A stretch of DNA of 64,000 bases from Siphonodentalium dalli (GCA_032622095.1 CP136063.1:144419950-144483949), one strand, 5' to 3'. Positions 46,656 to 57,985 are shown, counted from the first letter of the stretch. The notes: a model not told the origin generated them from the sequence alone. Made by a program: numbers and translations.

Positions 46656-47470
46656 TTTCCCTTCTGTTTAGTTTCTATGTCCCCTAATTTGCAGAAGATA
46701 AAATGCATAATTGAGGTGCTCAATGGGTGTGCATCAGAAACTTCAACTGTAGAACTTCAATCTGTTTCTAGGTTTCCCATGGCAGTTGAGGCCCTGATCT
46801 GACTGATGGTGAATTGGTGATGCTAGCCTGCCTTGTGGAATAGTGTCATTAAATTCACCTTTTGGGGACCTCATTCTGCAAATGTCAGACAAATTAAATT
46901 CAGGCTTGGCTGTTTCATATTATTTTCTTAACGGCCACTTATCCAGGTGAAGAAAAATTGGGGGGTATATTGGATTGAATTTGTCTTCTGTCTGTCCTGC
47001 GGTCCTTCTATCCCCGTCTGTTGGGGTGTCTATCCATGCGTCTATCAACAATTGTTTCTTATCCATATTAATGACCAAATGTGTTTATATATTTTGGTGT
47101 GCATGTTCCCTAGGTGACTCACAATCAGATTTGTTCAAATAAGTTCATCAGATCAAATAGGTGCAAAGCCAGGGTCATAACTCTTTCCCTCCATAGTAAT
47201 TCTTAAAACAATTTCTTCTCAAGAACCATTGGGCCTATAGCCCTATATATAGCTTATATTTGGTGTGGAGGTACCTTGGGTTCAGATTTGTTCAAATGGG
47301 GTCATATTTAGGAAAAAAGGCCCCCAGAGGGTGAATTCTGTGATGCTAGCCCACCTTGCGGAATAGTGTCATTAAATTAATCTTTTGGGGACCTCATTCT
47401 GCAAAAGTCATACACACTAATTACAGGCTGGGCTGTTCCAATATTATTTTCTTAACCACAACTTATTCAG
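46655..47470 (+). repeat. Composite repeat unit, partial copy 3
   Basis: Starts in the M1 middle (CCCTTCTGTTTAGTTTCTAT), then the right M1 arm, the GGGGGGTATATTGG block at 46960, family B-like text and a second M1 right arm at 47318-47430. It abuts copy 2 directly. Confidence 0.7.
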
Positions 47471-47774
47471 GTGAAATCATACCCTGATTTTTTAAAGAAA
47501 AATGGGGGGGGGTATATTGAATATTGGGGGGGGGTGTATATTGAATGGATCTCATAGATGGGGATTCACATTTGTTCTAATAGGGGCAGAGATAAGAGAT
47601 TTAACTCTCCTCTGTGCTGTTTGGTACTGTCATAATAATATTGATTTCTAGGCAGCCTGGTAGGGGCAATGTTTGAGGCAATGGGGAGGGAGTATAGAGG
47701 GGATGGAGTTTTGATCCCGATCTGACCTTGAATTGATCATTTTGAAGGTCAGGTCGGGGTAACGATTTGACGGT
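47471..47774. other. Repeat debris with G-rich runs
   Basis: GGGGGGGTATATTGAAT is duplicated at 47506 and 47527; then a segment related to 14705 follows. No gene seen. Confidence 0.45.
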
Positions 47775-48020
47775 TTTTAGCACACCATACAGGTCATATC
47801 TCTCAGCCGATCGTCAGAAAACTTCATACGGAATATGGATCTTCGGCACACCATGCAGCCCACAATTATTGGTAAAATGGTTTTATAATTTATAGGCATG
47901 TTTGTGATCACCTATTACATAAACATACCAACTTTCCGCATTCCTTATCACTCCATTAACTGTAACATTTGACATTAGCCCATCTAGAAGTTGAGCTTCA
48001 GTGTCATTGACACTTTCATT
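47775..48020 (+). repeat. Satellite-core element A6, short remnant
   Basis: Only about one unit (GCACACCATACAGGTCATAT, CGATCGTC) and the tail CTCCATTAACTGTAA, AAGTTGAGCTTCAGTGTC, GACACT, TTTCATT remain. Confidence 0.65.
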
Positions 48021-48896
48021 GTTAACATTATTTACTATTGGTTTGTTATTTCATTTGGAGCAAATATACGATTGGAGGCTATTCTGAAGAGTCTGTATGT
48101 CACTGGCCAAACTCAGGCTGGCCCTCTCCAATGCTTCCCAAATCGGATTGGTCCCGCATATGTAATTTGACAAGGAAGGCCATCTGTGGCAAAGCTAGTG
48201 AAGCACAAACTGCTGATTTGTTTGCAATATTTAATCTCCATTTCTTATACATTTGGATATTGTCAATAAAGACTCACAACTCAATATGAGAACGTAGATT
48301 TGAATGCTCAAGTGATGTTTGGAATTTTGTCAAAGTATGGCATTACTAAAGGGTCTCAAGTGCCTTCGAAGTAGGTTCATGTGAAATAACATAAATTTTT
48401 AAAGTCTGTAAAACAACTATCATCAATAAGTACATTTAAAAATACTAGATTGACTTGTTCTAATTTTTCATTATTAATAATCAATCAATCAAAAACGAGA
48501 TTTCGCAAACAAATATCAACTGATTTTTTAGTATAGTTAAAACTTAAACCGTGGTTTGACTTACCCTTATAAAAACAGTCTGGTAAACAATTATGAAACA
48601 CTCGGGTATTTACTCTGGTGATTGGTACAGATAACATTTTGTAATTTTACGAGGCTGTTACTCTGGTAAAATTTGTCTAGTGACTCGTCACTATATTATA
48701 CGCACACATGTCGACCCATGTATTGATTCTCTAGTAAAATAGACCCATTCCACCAAGGTATTTTACCGGGATATAAGTATGTTAAACTTACATCATAGAT
48801 AGCGTTGTTTGTTGACAAATCAGTGTAACATTTTTGTTTACATAACAATGGTTTTAACACACGATATTTCGTTGTTGGAGAACTTTAATTTTTTGT
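48021..48896. other. Intergenic stretch between repeats and xylose isomerase
   Basis: 48040-48285 is somewhat less AT-rich and ends in AATAAAG near 48270, possibly a retroposed 3' end, but no family is recognised. The rest is AT-rich with nothing supported. Confidence 0.35.
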
Positions 48897-48914
48897 TTTA
48901 TTAATAACTTTATT
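48897..48914 (-). terminator. Candidate poly(A) signals of xylose isomerase
   Basis: On the - strand AATAAA occurs twice, at 48909-48914 and 48897-48902, about 355-370 bp past the stop codon. Role inferred from position. Confidence 0.4.
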
Positions 48915-49013
48915 TACATGTTAACTTGAAGATACAAAAGCATAGTCATGCATGCATGAAGTATATTGACACACACTCCATGTGTTCAAGTTAATATGAT
49001 AACTTTAAATAAT

Positions 49014-49088
49014 GGTTATATCAACACAGTTTATCTTTTGGTTATATCAACACAGTTTATCTTTTGGTTATATCAACACAGTTTATCT
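49014..49088. repeat. 26-bp tandem repeat, three copies
   Basis: Unit GGTTATATCAACACAGTTTA plus TCTTTT, starting at 49014, 49040 and 49066. Copies are identical except at the end of the third. It lies in the presumed 3' untranslated region of xylose isomerase. Confidence 0.9.
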
Positions 49089-49266
49089 ATTTCTCCATGC
49101 ATGTTCTTCTTGACGTTTTCAGTCATATACTTTTTGCAAATTTACCCACTGCATGTGCATTTGGTCCCTTGCTTGCTGGAATGAATTGTTGGAATCATCA
49201 ACTACCAATTTTTCACATTGTGTTATGTCCAGACATCCAAACAAGTTTCCTCTGACCACCAAATGC

Positions 49267-49350
49267 TTACACATAGTGGTTTAAGATTCCTTCACAATGC
49301 TCCTGTTGACCTGATGTGTGTTCTGGCTCGCCGTTCTCGAAGATGTATTT
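49267..49350 (-). CDS. Xylose isomerase, terminal coding exon
   Basis: 84 nt: KYIFENGEPEHTSGQQEHCE, GILNHYV and stop TAA (complement of 49267-49269). Acceptor TTGTTTCAG on the - strand ends at 49351; phase 0 joins to the previous exon ending FEELE. The pattern (acidic, Glu-Leu-Glu, Lys-Tyr, then Gly-Glu-Pro and a helix ending the protein) matches the C-terminus of class II xylose isomerases, where LEKYV...GEPK is typical. A LINE fragment lies in the intron between this exon and 51734. Confidence 0.9.
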   Translation of the reverse strand, partial: KYIFENGEPEHTSGQQEHCEGILNHYV

Positions 49351-49540
49351 CTGAAACAAGTTATCTTCACTATTTATACTATTAAAATAAATGACCGAGT
49401 ATTAAAGATACGGTAAGTATTGGCGGTGCCTATTGCTGTTAATAGTCACATCCGTTAAAACCGCCATAAACAGAAAGACTATTACATAATTTACATTATA
49501 GGCAAATTGTGTTCTTATAACAACATAAATATCGTGTAAA

Positions 49541-50515
49541 TTGCATGGTATATTGTCTTATTCCAAAACGATTAAGCAACTCTTAAACAAAGCAAACAGA
49601 GCTATGTTTGGTCTGCTAAATAAAGCGCGAAAGATGAATATTCCCCCGGATCTGCAAATTGAACTATTTGCAAAAACTGTAAAACCGATTCTGCTGTATG
49701 GGTGCGAAATATGGGGCTTCCAGCACCACGAAGATCTTGAGAAACTACAGCTAAAAAAATTTAAATGTGTCCTAGGGCTGAAACCAAGCACGCCAAGTGT
49801 TATGGTATATGGTGAAACAGGTGTATACCCACTTGTGATTGATATTAAATGTAGAATTTTAAACTATTGGGCTAATCTTGTTTTTAATAATAATAATATG
49901 AAGATTAACAAGATACTGTACGAATACTCCCTGCATAAGTCAATAGGACAACCACCTTATGACCCATGGATTAGCCATATTGAACATCTTTTATCGGAAT
50001 TAGGTTTGTCAGATATATGGATCAATCAATTTTCAGAAAGTAGCAATCCCCGCTTGTTTAAAGAACACATCAAGACCACATTTGAGAACCAATTTAAGAT
50101 AAAATGGAAAAATGATATTAAAAACATGAATAAATGTAGAACGTATAGGCTTTTTAAGATAAGATTTGGCAGAGAAAAATACCTCTCAGTATTAAACCAA
50201 AGAACAGCGCAAACATTGTCAAAATTTCGAGGTTCCAACCATTGGCTCCCAATAGAAACCGGATCGTGGCACAATATAGACATAGATAAAAGAGTTTGCA
50301 CATTATGCGACAGTAAACCGATTGGAGACGAGTACCACTATCTATTTGAGTGTCCGGAAATTAGCTCGCTCAGAAGACGTTTCCTCCCATCATCATTAAC
50401 TGAACTTAATAATTTGTTTGGCTTTGAAAAAATAATGAATCCGAAAGATATAGTACCATTAAATAAATTATGTTGTTTTATCAGACAACTTACCAGAAAA
50501 TTGGATCACCGCTGA
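49541..50515 (+). pseudogene. LINE ORF2 C-terminal fragment
   Basis: A 324-codon open stretch, preceded by a stop at 49538 and lacking its own proper start. It reads SYSKTIKQLLNKANRAMFGL, KTVKPILLYGCEIWGF, VMVYGETGVYPL, and near the end CTLCDSKPIGDEYHYLFECP, a Cys-x2-Cys...His-x4-Cys motif. This is the region after the reverse transcriptase palm in CR1/L2-like non-LTR retrotransposons. Endonuclease and catalytic RT motifs are missing, so the copy is 5'-truncated, as usual for LINEs. The clade is not assigned. It lies antisense in the xylose isomerase intron, and the open frame suggests a fairly young insertion. Confidence 0.85.
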
Positions 50516-50925
50516 GCTGAGCACATGTACGATTCTTGTTAATTCGGCGCTGGTGGGTGTGGGAGACGGACCTGTGTCTCGTGTGTTTCCCCACACCGAG
50601 CCCCGGTCAGTCGCCCTCACACACACAGCGCTGAATAGACCAAGTTGGAGATGAATTATTATCATGTTACCCATATGTATGTATGTATGTACGTATATGT
50701 GTATGTACGCGGGTATATGTATGCATGTGTATGTATGCATGTGTGTATGTGTATATGTATATATATATGTATGTATATGTATATGTGCGCATGTATGTAT
50801 GTCCCTCTTGTCTGCACCTCTTGACATTGAATGTGTTATGTTTTTCATATATATATGGCTCTATTGTCGCATTATAATTGTATATATGTGATTTATGGGC
50901 AATAAAACATTGAATGAGTACTCTG
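50516..50925 (+). mobile_element. LINE 3' untranslated region and microsatellite
   Basis: GC-richer text up to 50660, a (TATG)n/(TGTA)n microsatellite at 50675-50805 and AATAAAACATTGAATGAG at 50900, resembling the repeat-type tail of CR1/L2 elements. The 3' end near 50925 is approximate. Confidence 0.6.
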
Positions 50926-51733
50926 TGTTATGTAAACAAACAACATGTTATGTAAACAAGCAGTACGCAAAGAGTATGCTATAAGAAAAACACTCAACGC
51001 CAGGGAGACCCCACTACTGAACTTTGGTTAGATTTGCCAACAAGTTATTTACAACATACCAGTATAGTGTTTGCTAATTGAATGGGTCACCGCGAACCAC
51101 TCTCCTAAAAAATCGCCACGGTGTTGAATGTTTTGCATATCACTCACCCTTTGCATGCTGTATATAAACAAACGCTCGGCTCACACAAAGTATGTTTTGT
51201 GGATAATATCATTATACTATACTATTAGTATATATACTTGAAATTTTCGTAATTTGGTAACTGTTATTTCTAAATTATAGCATATAACGAAGGCCACCCG
51301 TACCTTTAGGCGTGTCATTACTGCAGACAGGATAACTATTGATTATTTTGTTGAGATACAAAATCCAGCTGTATTATGTGTTGGGATTGTCCTTTAAATG
51401 TGTTCACCACATTAGCTTTTGATTGCAATAAAACAGTGCATCAAGTTGAGTTTCGACAGGTATGGAAATTGGATTGGATCTCGATTAAATTTCTCATACC
51501 ACAACATAACCTGCCAATTCCTGACAGTTAATCAAATGGCATTTGAACGCTTAAAAAACACTATACTCTAGCCCAGTTTAAAATGCCACACGAATATCAA
51601 TGAAATTGTTAGGGACCCCCATATTCCAAATACGTACCCCCATGCAGTCCGCTTATACGCGTATACAAATATCACAATGAATTGTGGTTATACTTGTTAT
51701 AGCAAATTGTTAGCAGAATAATTCAGTACACAC
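50926..51733. other. Xylose isomerase intron, nothing recognised
   Basis: AT-rich intron between the LINE and the next exon. No exon or repeat structure was supported. Confidence 0.4.
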
Positions 51734-51808
51734 CTCCAGTTCTTCAAAGCTTGTTTCCTCATCCTCAATCTTCTTGCCGATCCCACTGGAGTATGACACA
51801 TACCTATC
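51734..51808 (-). CDS. Xylose isomerase, internal exon (C-terminal helix region)
   Basis: 75 nt, 25 codons in phase 0: DRYVSYSSGIGKKIEDEETS, FEELE. Acceptor TTTGTTTACAG precedes it and donor GAG/GTGTGT follows on the - strand. It corresponds to the RY-x-S(Y/W)-(D/S)-x-x-(I/L)G segment and following acidic helix of class II xylose isomerases, which packs against the neighbouring subunit. The reading joins KHLKAR upstream with KYIFENGEP downstream. Residues upstream in the same frame are intron translation. Confidence 0.9.
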
Positions 51809-52529
51809 CTGTAAACAAATTAATGACTTGTGATTATTTCCCTCAAGTTGATATGCCTCTAGGAGTTTTTCCTTTGCATCGCAGTTATACACAAATATTT
51901 GTTATAAACTCTGCATTGAAAAACATCAACGGATGCAAGGTAATACCCACATTATCTACACAAGCTGAGCTTCACTTTTGAGTATATGTTGCAAAGTGAC
52001 AAATGAGCGAGACTCATGTTTTAGAAATGACTCACGAAAGTGTATTACATTTAATCTGATCTAGGAATGTTTTCTTTCTTCTTTATTTAGAGGGGCGGCC
52101 AAATCCAAAAAGGGCCTTAGTTTTCGAGATACCCCTACCCTCGGTAGAACAAGTTGAAACCAACTTTTTCTGGAAGGTAAATCTATATTGTTTACGAAAA
52201 TGATTCTTGGCCCTTTCGGAACTCATGGTGGCAGCTATGCATGGTAAGACTATTTGTGAAGGTAACCTATTTTCAGCGGTTGACCAGCAATATACAATTG
52301 GTTAAAATTGCTGGTCTGTTTGAGATTTCGCGACGTCATTGTAAAAAATGTGTGGTTCTGCGTCAAACAGTCATGACGATTCAATAAAACTGTCGACGCC
52401 AACTCTAAACAAAACTAACACGCTGGACCTAGCCCATCTTATCATATATGTTTGGGTGTTTGGGAAGAGTGAAGTATTTGCAACCTGGAGGTATAAACTT
52501 TATTGTCATGACCGCCCCCCCCCCCCAAT

Positions 52530-53520
52530 GTCATAAAATTCGAAATATAGCCATCGCCGGAGATTTGATCCAAGAATGATAGAATAATGCGTAGTATTTG
52601 CCTTCAGTTAATGTAGAACACACATAGCAAGTGTAAAATGCGAACTTTCCATCCATATTCACTATTAGAAAAGTATCAAAATCCATGATGGCGTCCAATA
52701 TGGCATTCAGTTTTAATTTTAAGACTTTGTGAGCGACATACGAAACATCCAGAAAAGGAACATCCCCAGTGGTAAAATGCATATTATTGTAATGACCACA
52801 TAGAATAACATTTCATATCAAACATTAGTTTCACCATTAATACATCTTATCAGTTGGTAAAATAATAATCAAAAATGTATTCCGCCGTTCAATGTCATAA
52901 AATTCGAACTAAAGTTATCGCCTGGGATTGGAACCATGAATGATCGCATAATGCGCAATATTATGTTTTATTAATGTAGAATACACATACGAATTAACAA
53001 GAGAAAACTGCCATCTAAATTTGTTATTAGAAGAGTATCATAATCAAAGATGGCGTTCAATATGGCGGCCAATTTTAATTTTAAAACTTAGTGAACGGGC
53101 CTACGACAAATACAGAAAAGGAACGTCTGCAGTGGTATATTATATATCATTGTACAGACTACATAGAATATTTCATATCAAACATTAAGTTCACCATTAA
53201 TCCATGTTATCAATTGATGAAATAATAGACAAAAATCTTAACCACCCAAACTGTCACAAACTTCCACACAAATGCACCACTGAGGATTGTAGTACAGGCC
53301 AAAAAGAATTGAGCATACATTTTGGAATTCATTTGTGCTGAATACGATAAAGAAACAAAAAAGTTTTAAATCATATCCACTATGGCGCCATAATGGCGGC
53401 CAACATTGCAGTTTAGTTTAATGTGAACACTTTATGAACAACTAATACGATATGCGGACAAAGAACGTCTCATATGGTATTACCTGTAGCGATGTATAAG
53501 CTAGAGTGTGTCTTTTCATT
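52530..53520 (+). repeat. Three tandem units of about 340 bp with ATGGCG sites
   Basis: Units begin near 52530, 52885 and 53240. Shared blocks are TGTCATAAAATTCGAA, TTTTAATTTTAA-ACTT, GAAAAGGAAC and CATTTCATATCAAACATTA. Each has a pair of ATGGCG sites (GATGGCGTCCAATATGGC at 52688; GATGGCGTTCAATATGGCGG at 53049; TATGGCGCCATAATGGCGG at 53381). Confidence 0.75.
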
Positions 53521-53586
53521 ATTAAATGGCAATTTATTGTTTGCGTGATGACGGAGACCAAAATATGACGGTCAAGTATATAAACA

Positions 53587-55797
53587 AATGAAAGTGTCAA
53601 TTACACTGTAGCTCAACTTGGAAAGGGAATAATTTAATGTAATACAGTCAATGGAGCGATTAGGAAAGTTGAATGTCTAATACTAGTTTATAGACATGAA
53701 GAAAAAAGTAAAAACCAAGGTGGCTGCTGGTGGCCATGTTTTAGGCCGAATGACCCCAAAATGAGTCGTTCCCATCTACATGTCATCGTTAACATCCATG
53801 ACAAATTTTATGACGTTCAGACTAAAGGTACGCCTGTAGCCCATGCTAAATAATTTAGTCATACAAAGAGTAAAATCCAAGATGGCTGCTGGCGGCCATG
53901 TTTTTGGCCGAATGATCCCAAAATGACTCGTCCCCATCTACATGTCATTATTAACATTCATTACAAATTTTATGATGATCAGACTAAAGGTACGACATGT
54001 AGCCCGTGCTAAAGGATTTAGTCATACAAAGAGTAAAATCAAAGATGGCTGCTGGCGGCCACGTTTTTTGGCCAAATGACCCCAAAATTACTCGTTCCCA
54101 CCTACATGTCAATATTAACATCCATGACAAATTTCATGATGAACAGTACGACCTGTGGCCCATGCTGAAGGATTAAATTTTGAAATCCAAAATGGCCGCT
54201 GGTGGCCATGTTTTTTGTCCGAATGACCCCAAAATGACTCGTTCCCATTTACATTCCAATTTCAACAGTCATGACAAATTTTATGATGATCAGACTAAAG
54301 GTACGACCTGTAGCCCGTGCTAAAGGATTTAGTCATACAAAGAGTAAAATCCAAGATGGCTGCTGGCGGCCATTTTTTTCGGGCGAATGACCCCAAAATG
54401 ACTCGTTCTCATCTACATGTCATTGTTAAGATCCATGACAAATTTTATGATGATTAGACTAAAGGTACGACATGCAGCCCGTGCTAAAGAATTTAGTCAT
54501 ACAAAGAGTAAAATCCAAGATGGCTGCTGGCGGCCATGTTTTTTGGCCGAATGACCCCAAAATCACTCGTTTCCCATCTACATGTCAATATTATCATCCA
54601 TGACAAATTTCATGATGATCAGACGAACAGTACGACATGTGGCCCGTGCTAATGGATTAAATTTTGAAATCCAAAATGACCCCAAAATGACTCGTTCCCA
54701 TCTACATGTCATTATTAACATTCTTGACAAAATTTATGATGATCAGACTAAAGTACGACCTGTAGCCCGTGTTAAAGAATTTAGTCATACAAAGAGTAAA
54801 ATCCAAGATGGCTGCTGGCGACCATTTTTTTGGGCCGAATGACCCCAAAATTACTCGTTCCCATCTACATGTCAATATTAACATCCATGACAAATTTCAT
54901 GATGATCAGACAAACATTACGGCCTGTAGCCCGTGCTAATGGATTGAATTTTGAAATCCAAGATGGCCACTGGCGGCCATGTTTTTTTTTCCGAATGATG
55001 ATCAGACTAAAGGTACGACATGTAGCCCGTGCTAAAGGATTTAGTCATACAAAGAGTAAAATCAAAGATGGCTGCTGGCGGCCATGTTTTTTGGCCGAAT
55101 GACCCCAAAATGACTCGTTCCCATCTACATGTCATTATTAACATTCATGACAAATTTCATGTTGATCAGACTAAAGGTACAACATGTAGCCCGTGCTAAA
55201 GGATTTAGTCATACAAAGAGTAAAATCCAAGATGGCTGCTGGCGGCCATGTTTTTGGACAAATGACCCCAAAATTACTCGTTCCCATCTACTTGTCAATA
55301 TTAACATCCATGACAAATTTCATGATGATCAGACGAACAGTACGACCTGTGGCCCATGCTAATGGATTAAATTTTGAAATCCAAGATGGCCGCTGGCGGC
55401 CATGTTTTTTGTCCGAATGACCCCAAAATGACTCGTTCCCATTTACATTCCAATTTCAACAGCCATGACAAATTTTATGATGATCAGACTAAAGTTACGA
55501 CCTGTAGCCCGTGCTAAAGGATTTAGTCATACAAAGAGTAAAATCCAAGATGGCTGCTGGCGGCCATGTTTTTTGGCCAAATGACCCCAAAATTACTCGT
55601 TCCCATCTACATGTCAATATTAACATCCATGACAAATTTCATGATGATCAGACGAACAGTACGACCTGTGGCCCATGCTAATGGATTAAATTTTGAAATC
55701 CAAGATGGCCGCTGGTGGCCATGTTTTTTGACCGAATGACCCCAAAATGACTCGTTACCATTTACATTCCAATTTCAACAGCCATGACAAATTGGCC
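53587..55797 (-). repeat. Satellite-core element A7, reversed
   Basis: The tail comes first on this strand: AATGAAAGTGTCAATTACACTGTAGCTCAACTT at 53587-53620 is the complement of the family A tail. About thirteen units follow with AAAATCCAAGATGGCTGCTG and CCCCAAAATGACTCGTTCCC. The head hairpin is missing; the array breaks off at about 55797. The only family A copy in this orientation, it is inserted between the arms of IR3. Confidence 0.85.
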
Positions 55798-56341
55798 ATC
55801 TTGGACGGTGAGTTCCAATTTTACCGTATAATGGTGGCATTTTATCTTATCTTCACAAAAATGTATACATTTGTATACATATGACAAGATTGTCTCACTA
55901 TAATTTGCATCAAACTGCCTTAGTGACCCGTCTGAAAATCAGCTGGAACCAGCTGGATTATGATTAGGGATATTGTGGACAATATATGTGCGAAGTTTGA
56001 TGCTTTAATCCGGAAGTGAACGATTCTTCTGTTATTGTGCGCTACAATGTTTTTATACGCCTTTAGCTGGCGTATTCTTGCATCTAAGATTATTGAGCTA
56101 TAACCTCATACGTAATGACATTAAAACGTATGGAAACATATCAATTGTGTGGGCTGCGTGACGTGAATATGTATTGGGAAATAACATCACACGTAATGAC
56201 ATTAAATCTCAAGGAAACCATCGAAAAAAAAAATCATTTATTGTTTCAATGTTTTATGTTATTTCCTTCATAAAAAGAGTCTTCGTGATAAAGAACCCTC
56301 TCAATACTTTAGAATATAGAATTAACCTTTAAAATAACAAA
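55798..56341. other. Spacer inside IR3, nothing recognised
   Basis: AT-rich sequence between the satellite array and the 16-bp repeat. A TAACATCACACGTAATGACATTAAA-like segment occurs twice (about 56105 and 56185) as a diverged 80-bp duplication. No gene. Confidence 0.4.
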
Positions 56342-56421
56342 AACCTTCGGAATAGCGAACCTTCGGAATAGTGAACCTTCGGAATAGTGAACCTTCGGAA
56401 TATCGAACCTTCGGAATAGAG
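56342..56421. repeat. 16-bp tandem repeat, five copies
   Basis: Unit AACCTTCGGAATAGYG, starting at 56342, 56358, 56374, 56390 and 56406, nearly identical. It abuts the right arm of IR3. Confidence 0.9.
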
Positions 56422-57115
56422 ACATGTCCCCAAGATAAGCAAGGTCCAGCGTGCTAGTTTTGTACAAAGTTGACGGGCGACAGTTTCTCTGAATCGTCAT
56501 GATTTTTTGACACAGAACATTACATTATCTACCATGACGTCGTGAAATCTCAAACAAACCGGAACAAATAAGAACGTTTCGATCTAGTATCACCATGTAT
56601 CCCATAATAACAAATAGAATGTTCTGTTTTGGTGATGTGATTAACTTTTAACCAATTGTGTATTTCTGGTCAATTGCTGAAAACAGGCTAATTTTTCGGT
56701 AAGGTACCTTCACAAATAGTCTTACCATACATAGCTGCCATCAATTCCGGCAAGGCCAAGAACCATTATCATAAATGATATAGATTTACCTTCCAGAAAA
56801 AAGTTGGTTTCAACTTGTTCTACCAACGGTAGGGGTATCCGACCACTTTTGGCATTTGGCCGCTCCGCTATATTTTGTATGCATCATAATGTGACTGTGT
56901 GTGTGTATATATGTAATAACTACTGTTCAATCAACATTAAAAGACAAGTTAATTAGATGTTGCTGCATAACGTATTAGAGACGCTCCAAACCTTGTATAA
57001 GACATAGCAATCAACATTTACGGGATCAGTGTCACCTATGCCAACACTTAGTTGTATAATATTATGTACTATCACCCAAACTTCCAACAAAGTTGCAGTG
57101 TTACAAGTTTTAAAC

Positions 57116-57201
57116 ACGAGCCTTTAAGTGTTTCTCCATTATCCCATCCTCGACGATTTTCGCAGCATTTCGAAGTCCTCGCGCAAATGTGTCCATGGCT
57201 C
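57116..57201 (-). CDS. Xylose isomerase, internal exon (MD-FARGLRNA region)
   Basis: 86 nt: two bases complete the Gly codon, then 28 codons, AMDTFARGLRNAAKIVEDGI and MEKHLKAR. The preceding acceptor is TTGCTTCTAG. GMD-FARGLR-A is a signature stretch of class II xylose isomerases close to the active-site end of the barrel. The donor must be CGT/GTTTAA, a weak GT site, to keep phase 0 with DRYVSY; the other nearby GT (GCTC/GTGTTT) would introduce a stop at the join. Identification of the exon is firm; its exact 3' boundary is slightly less so. Confidence 0.88.
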
Positions 57202-57699
57202 CTAGAAGCAAGAAACAATAGTAAAAGACCAGGAAAACGACCATTTTATGCCAGATGTTTAACGATTTAGCTAGCTGGAATTTGGCAATGATTTACTCAA
57301 ATAATATAACTAAGTAGTGTTGCTGTGAGTACAAGCTTTTGGATTCTAGCTATTTCATCAAGACAAATTATTGTCTACATGTATATTAATTTAGAATTAA
57401 AATATAGACACATAACTGACATAGATTTCGTCATACAACATGTTGTCTATCGACCAATATACTTGGCAATGTGTAATATATAGCTTTTGATTCAGCCAAG
57501 ACATTCAAACAAATCTATTTAATTTAACAAGAACAAAGCGCTCAGATAATGTTTTTTTCTGAAATTGTTCATGCACATTGAAGACATTGAATCAGTGAAC
57601 ACTCATACCGAGACTCATACCGAGTTGTTGCCTCTATAAATCTGATAAATCTGTAAGAACTTGCATTGCACTGGTGCCATGCATGTAACATATTACTAC

Positions 57700-57802
57700 C
57701 TATATGAGCGGTGAACATATCTCGAAGGTTCGTCGATTCTCTTCTCACTTTGCAATCAAAATTTAGACCACCTGGTTGGATTCCGCCCTGTTCGACCACT
57801 GT
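57700..57802 (-). CDS. Xylose isomerase, internal exon (NFD metal-ligand region)
   Basis: 103 nt, 34 codons plus one base: [34 protein letters not shown] and a split Gly. Acceptor CTCCTTTTCAG and donor G/GTAGTA are good. GG-(F/L)-NFD-x-K-x-RRES is a hallmark of class II xylose isomerases; the Asp of NFD is a metal ligand (the residue equivalent to Asp339 of the Thermotoga enzyme). The phase-1 join to the next exon restores HIGAMDTFARG. Confidence 0.95.
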
Positions 57803-57985
57803 CTGAAAAGGAGATTTGGAACAACGTAGAAGTTCGCACGTCGATTGTGGAAGGAAGTTTGAATATAGTTCCTCATATATAGATAAGCATAGCTTCATTA
57901 ACCCTTCCATTACCAAAATGGACCTCACATTCACTATATAAATACTGGAATGGTATATTTTCAGTTGGAAGGTGGTCTGATGTAT

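Larger units (their letters stand above)
52088..56875. repeat. 4.8-kb inverted repeat (IR3) in a xylose isomerase intron
   Basis: Left arm 52088-52450 pairs with right arm about 56400-56875: GAACAAGTTGAAACCAACTT at 52148 and mirrored near 56810; TAAGACTATTTGTGAAGGTA at 52245 mirrored near 56710; AACACGCTGGACCT at 52419 mirrored near 56445. The right arm has about 110 bp absent from the left. The space between is filled by tandem units (52530-53520) and a reversed satellite-core element. Element class unknown. Confidence 0.7.

Noticed and set aside
50468-50891. Open frames rich in Tyr/Val/Cys and in His/Thr
   Set aside because: They are translations of a TATG/TGTA microsatellite in the LINE tail.
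53700-55800. Many open frames reading MAAGGHVF-type protein
   Set aside because: They are translations of the same tandem satellite unit in different copies and also occur reversed; no coding evidence.
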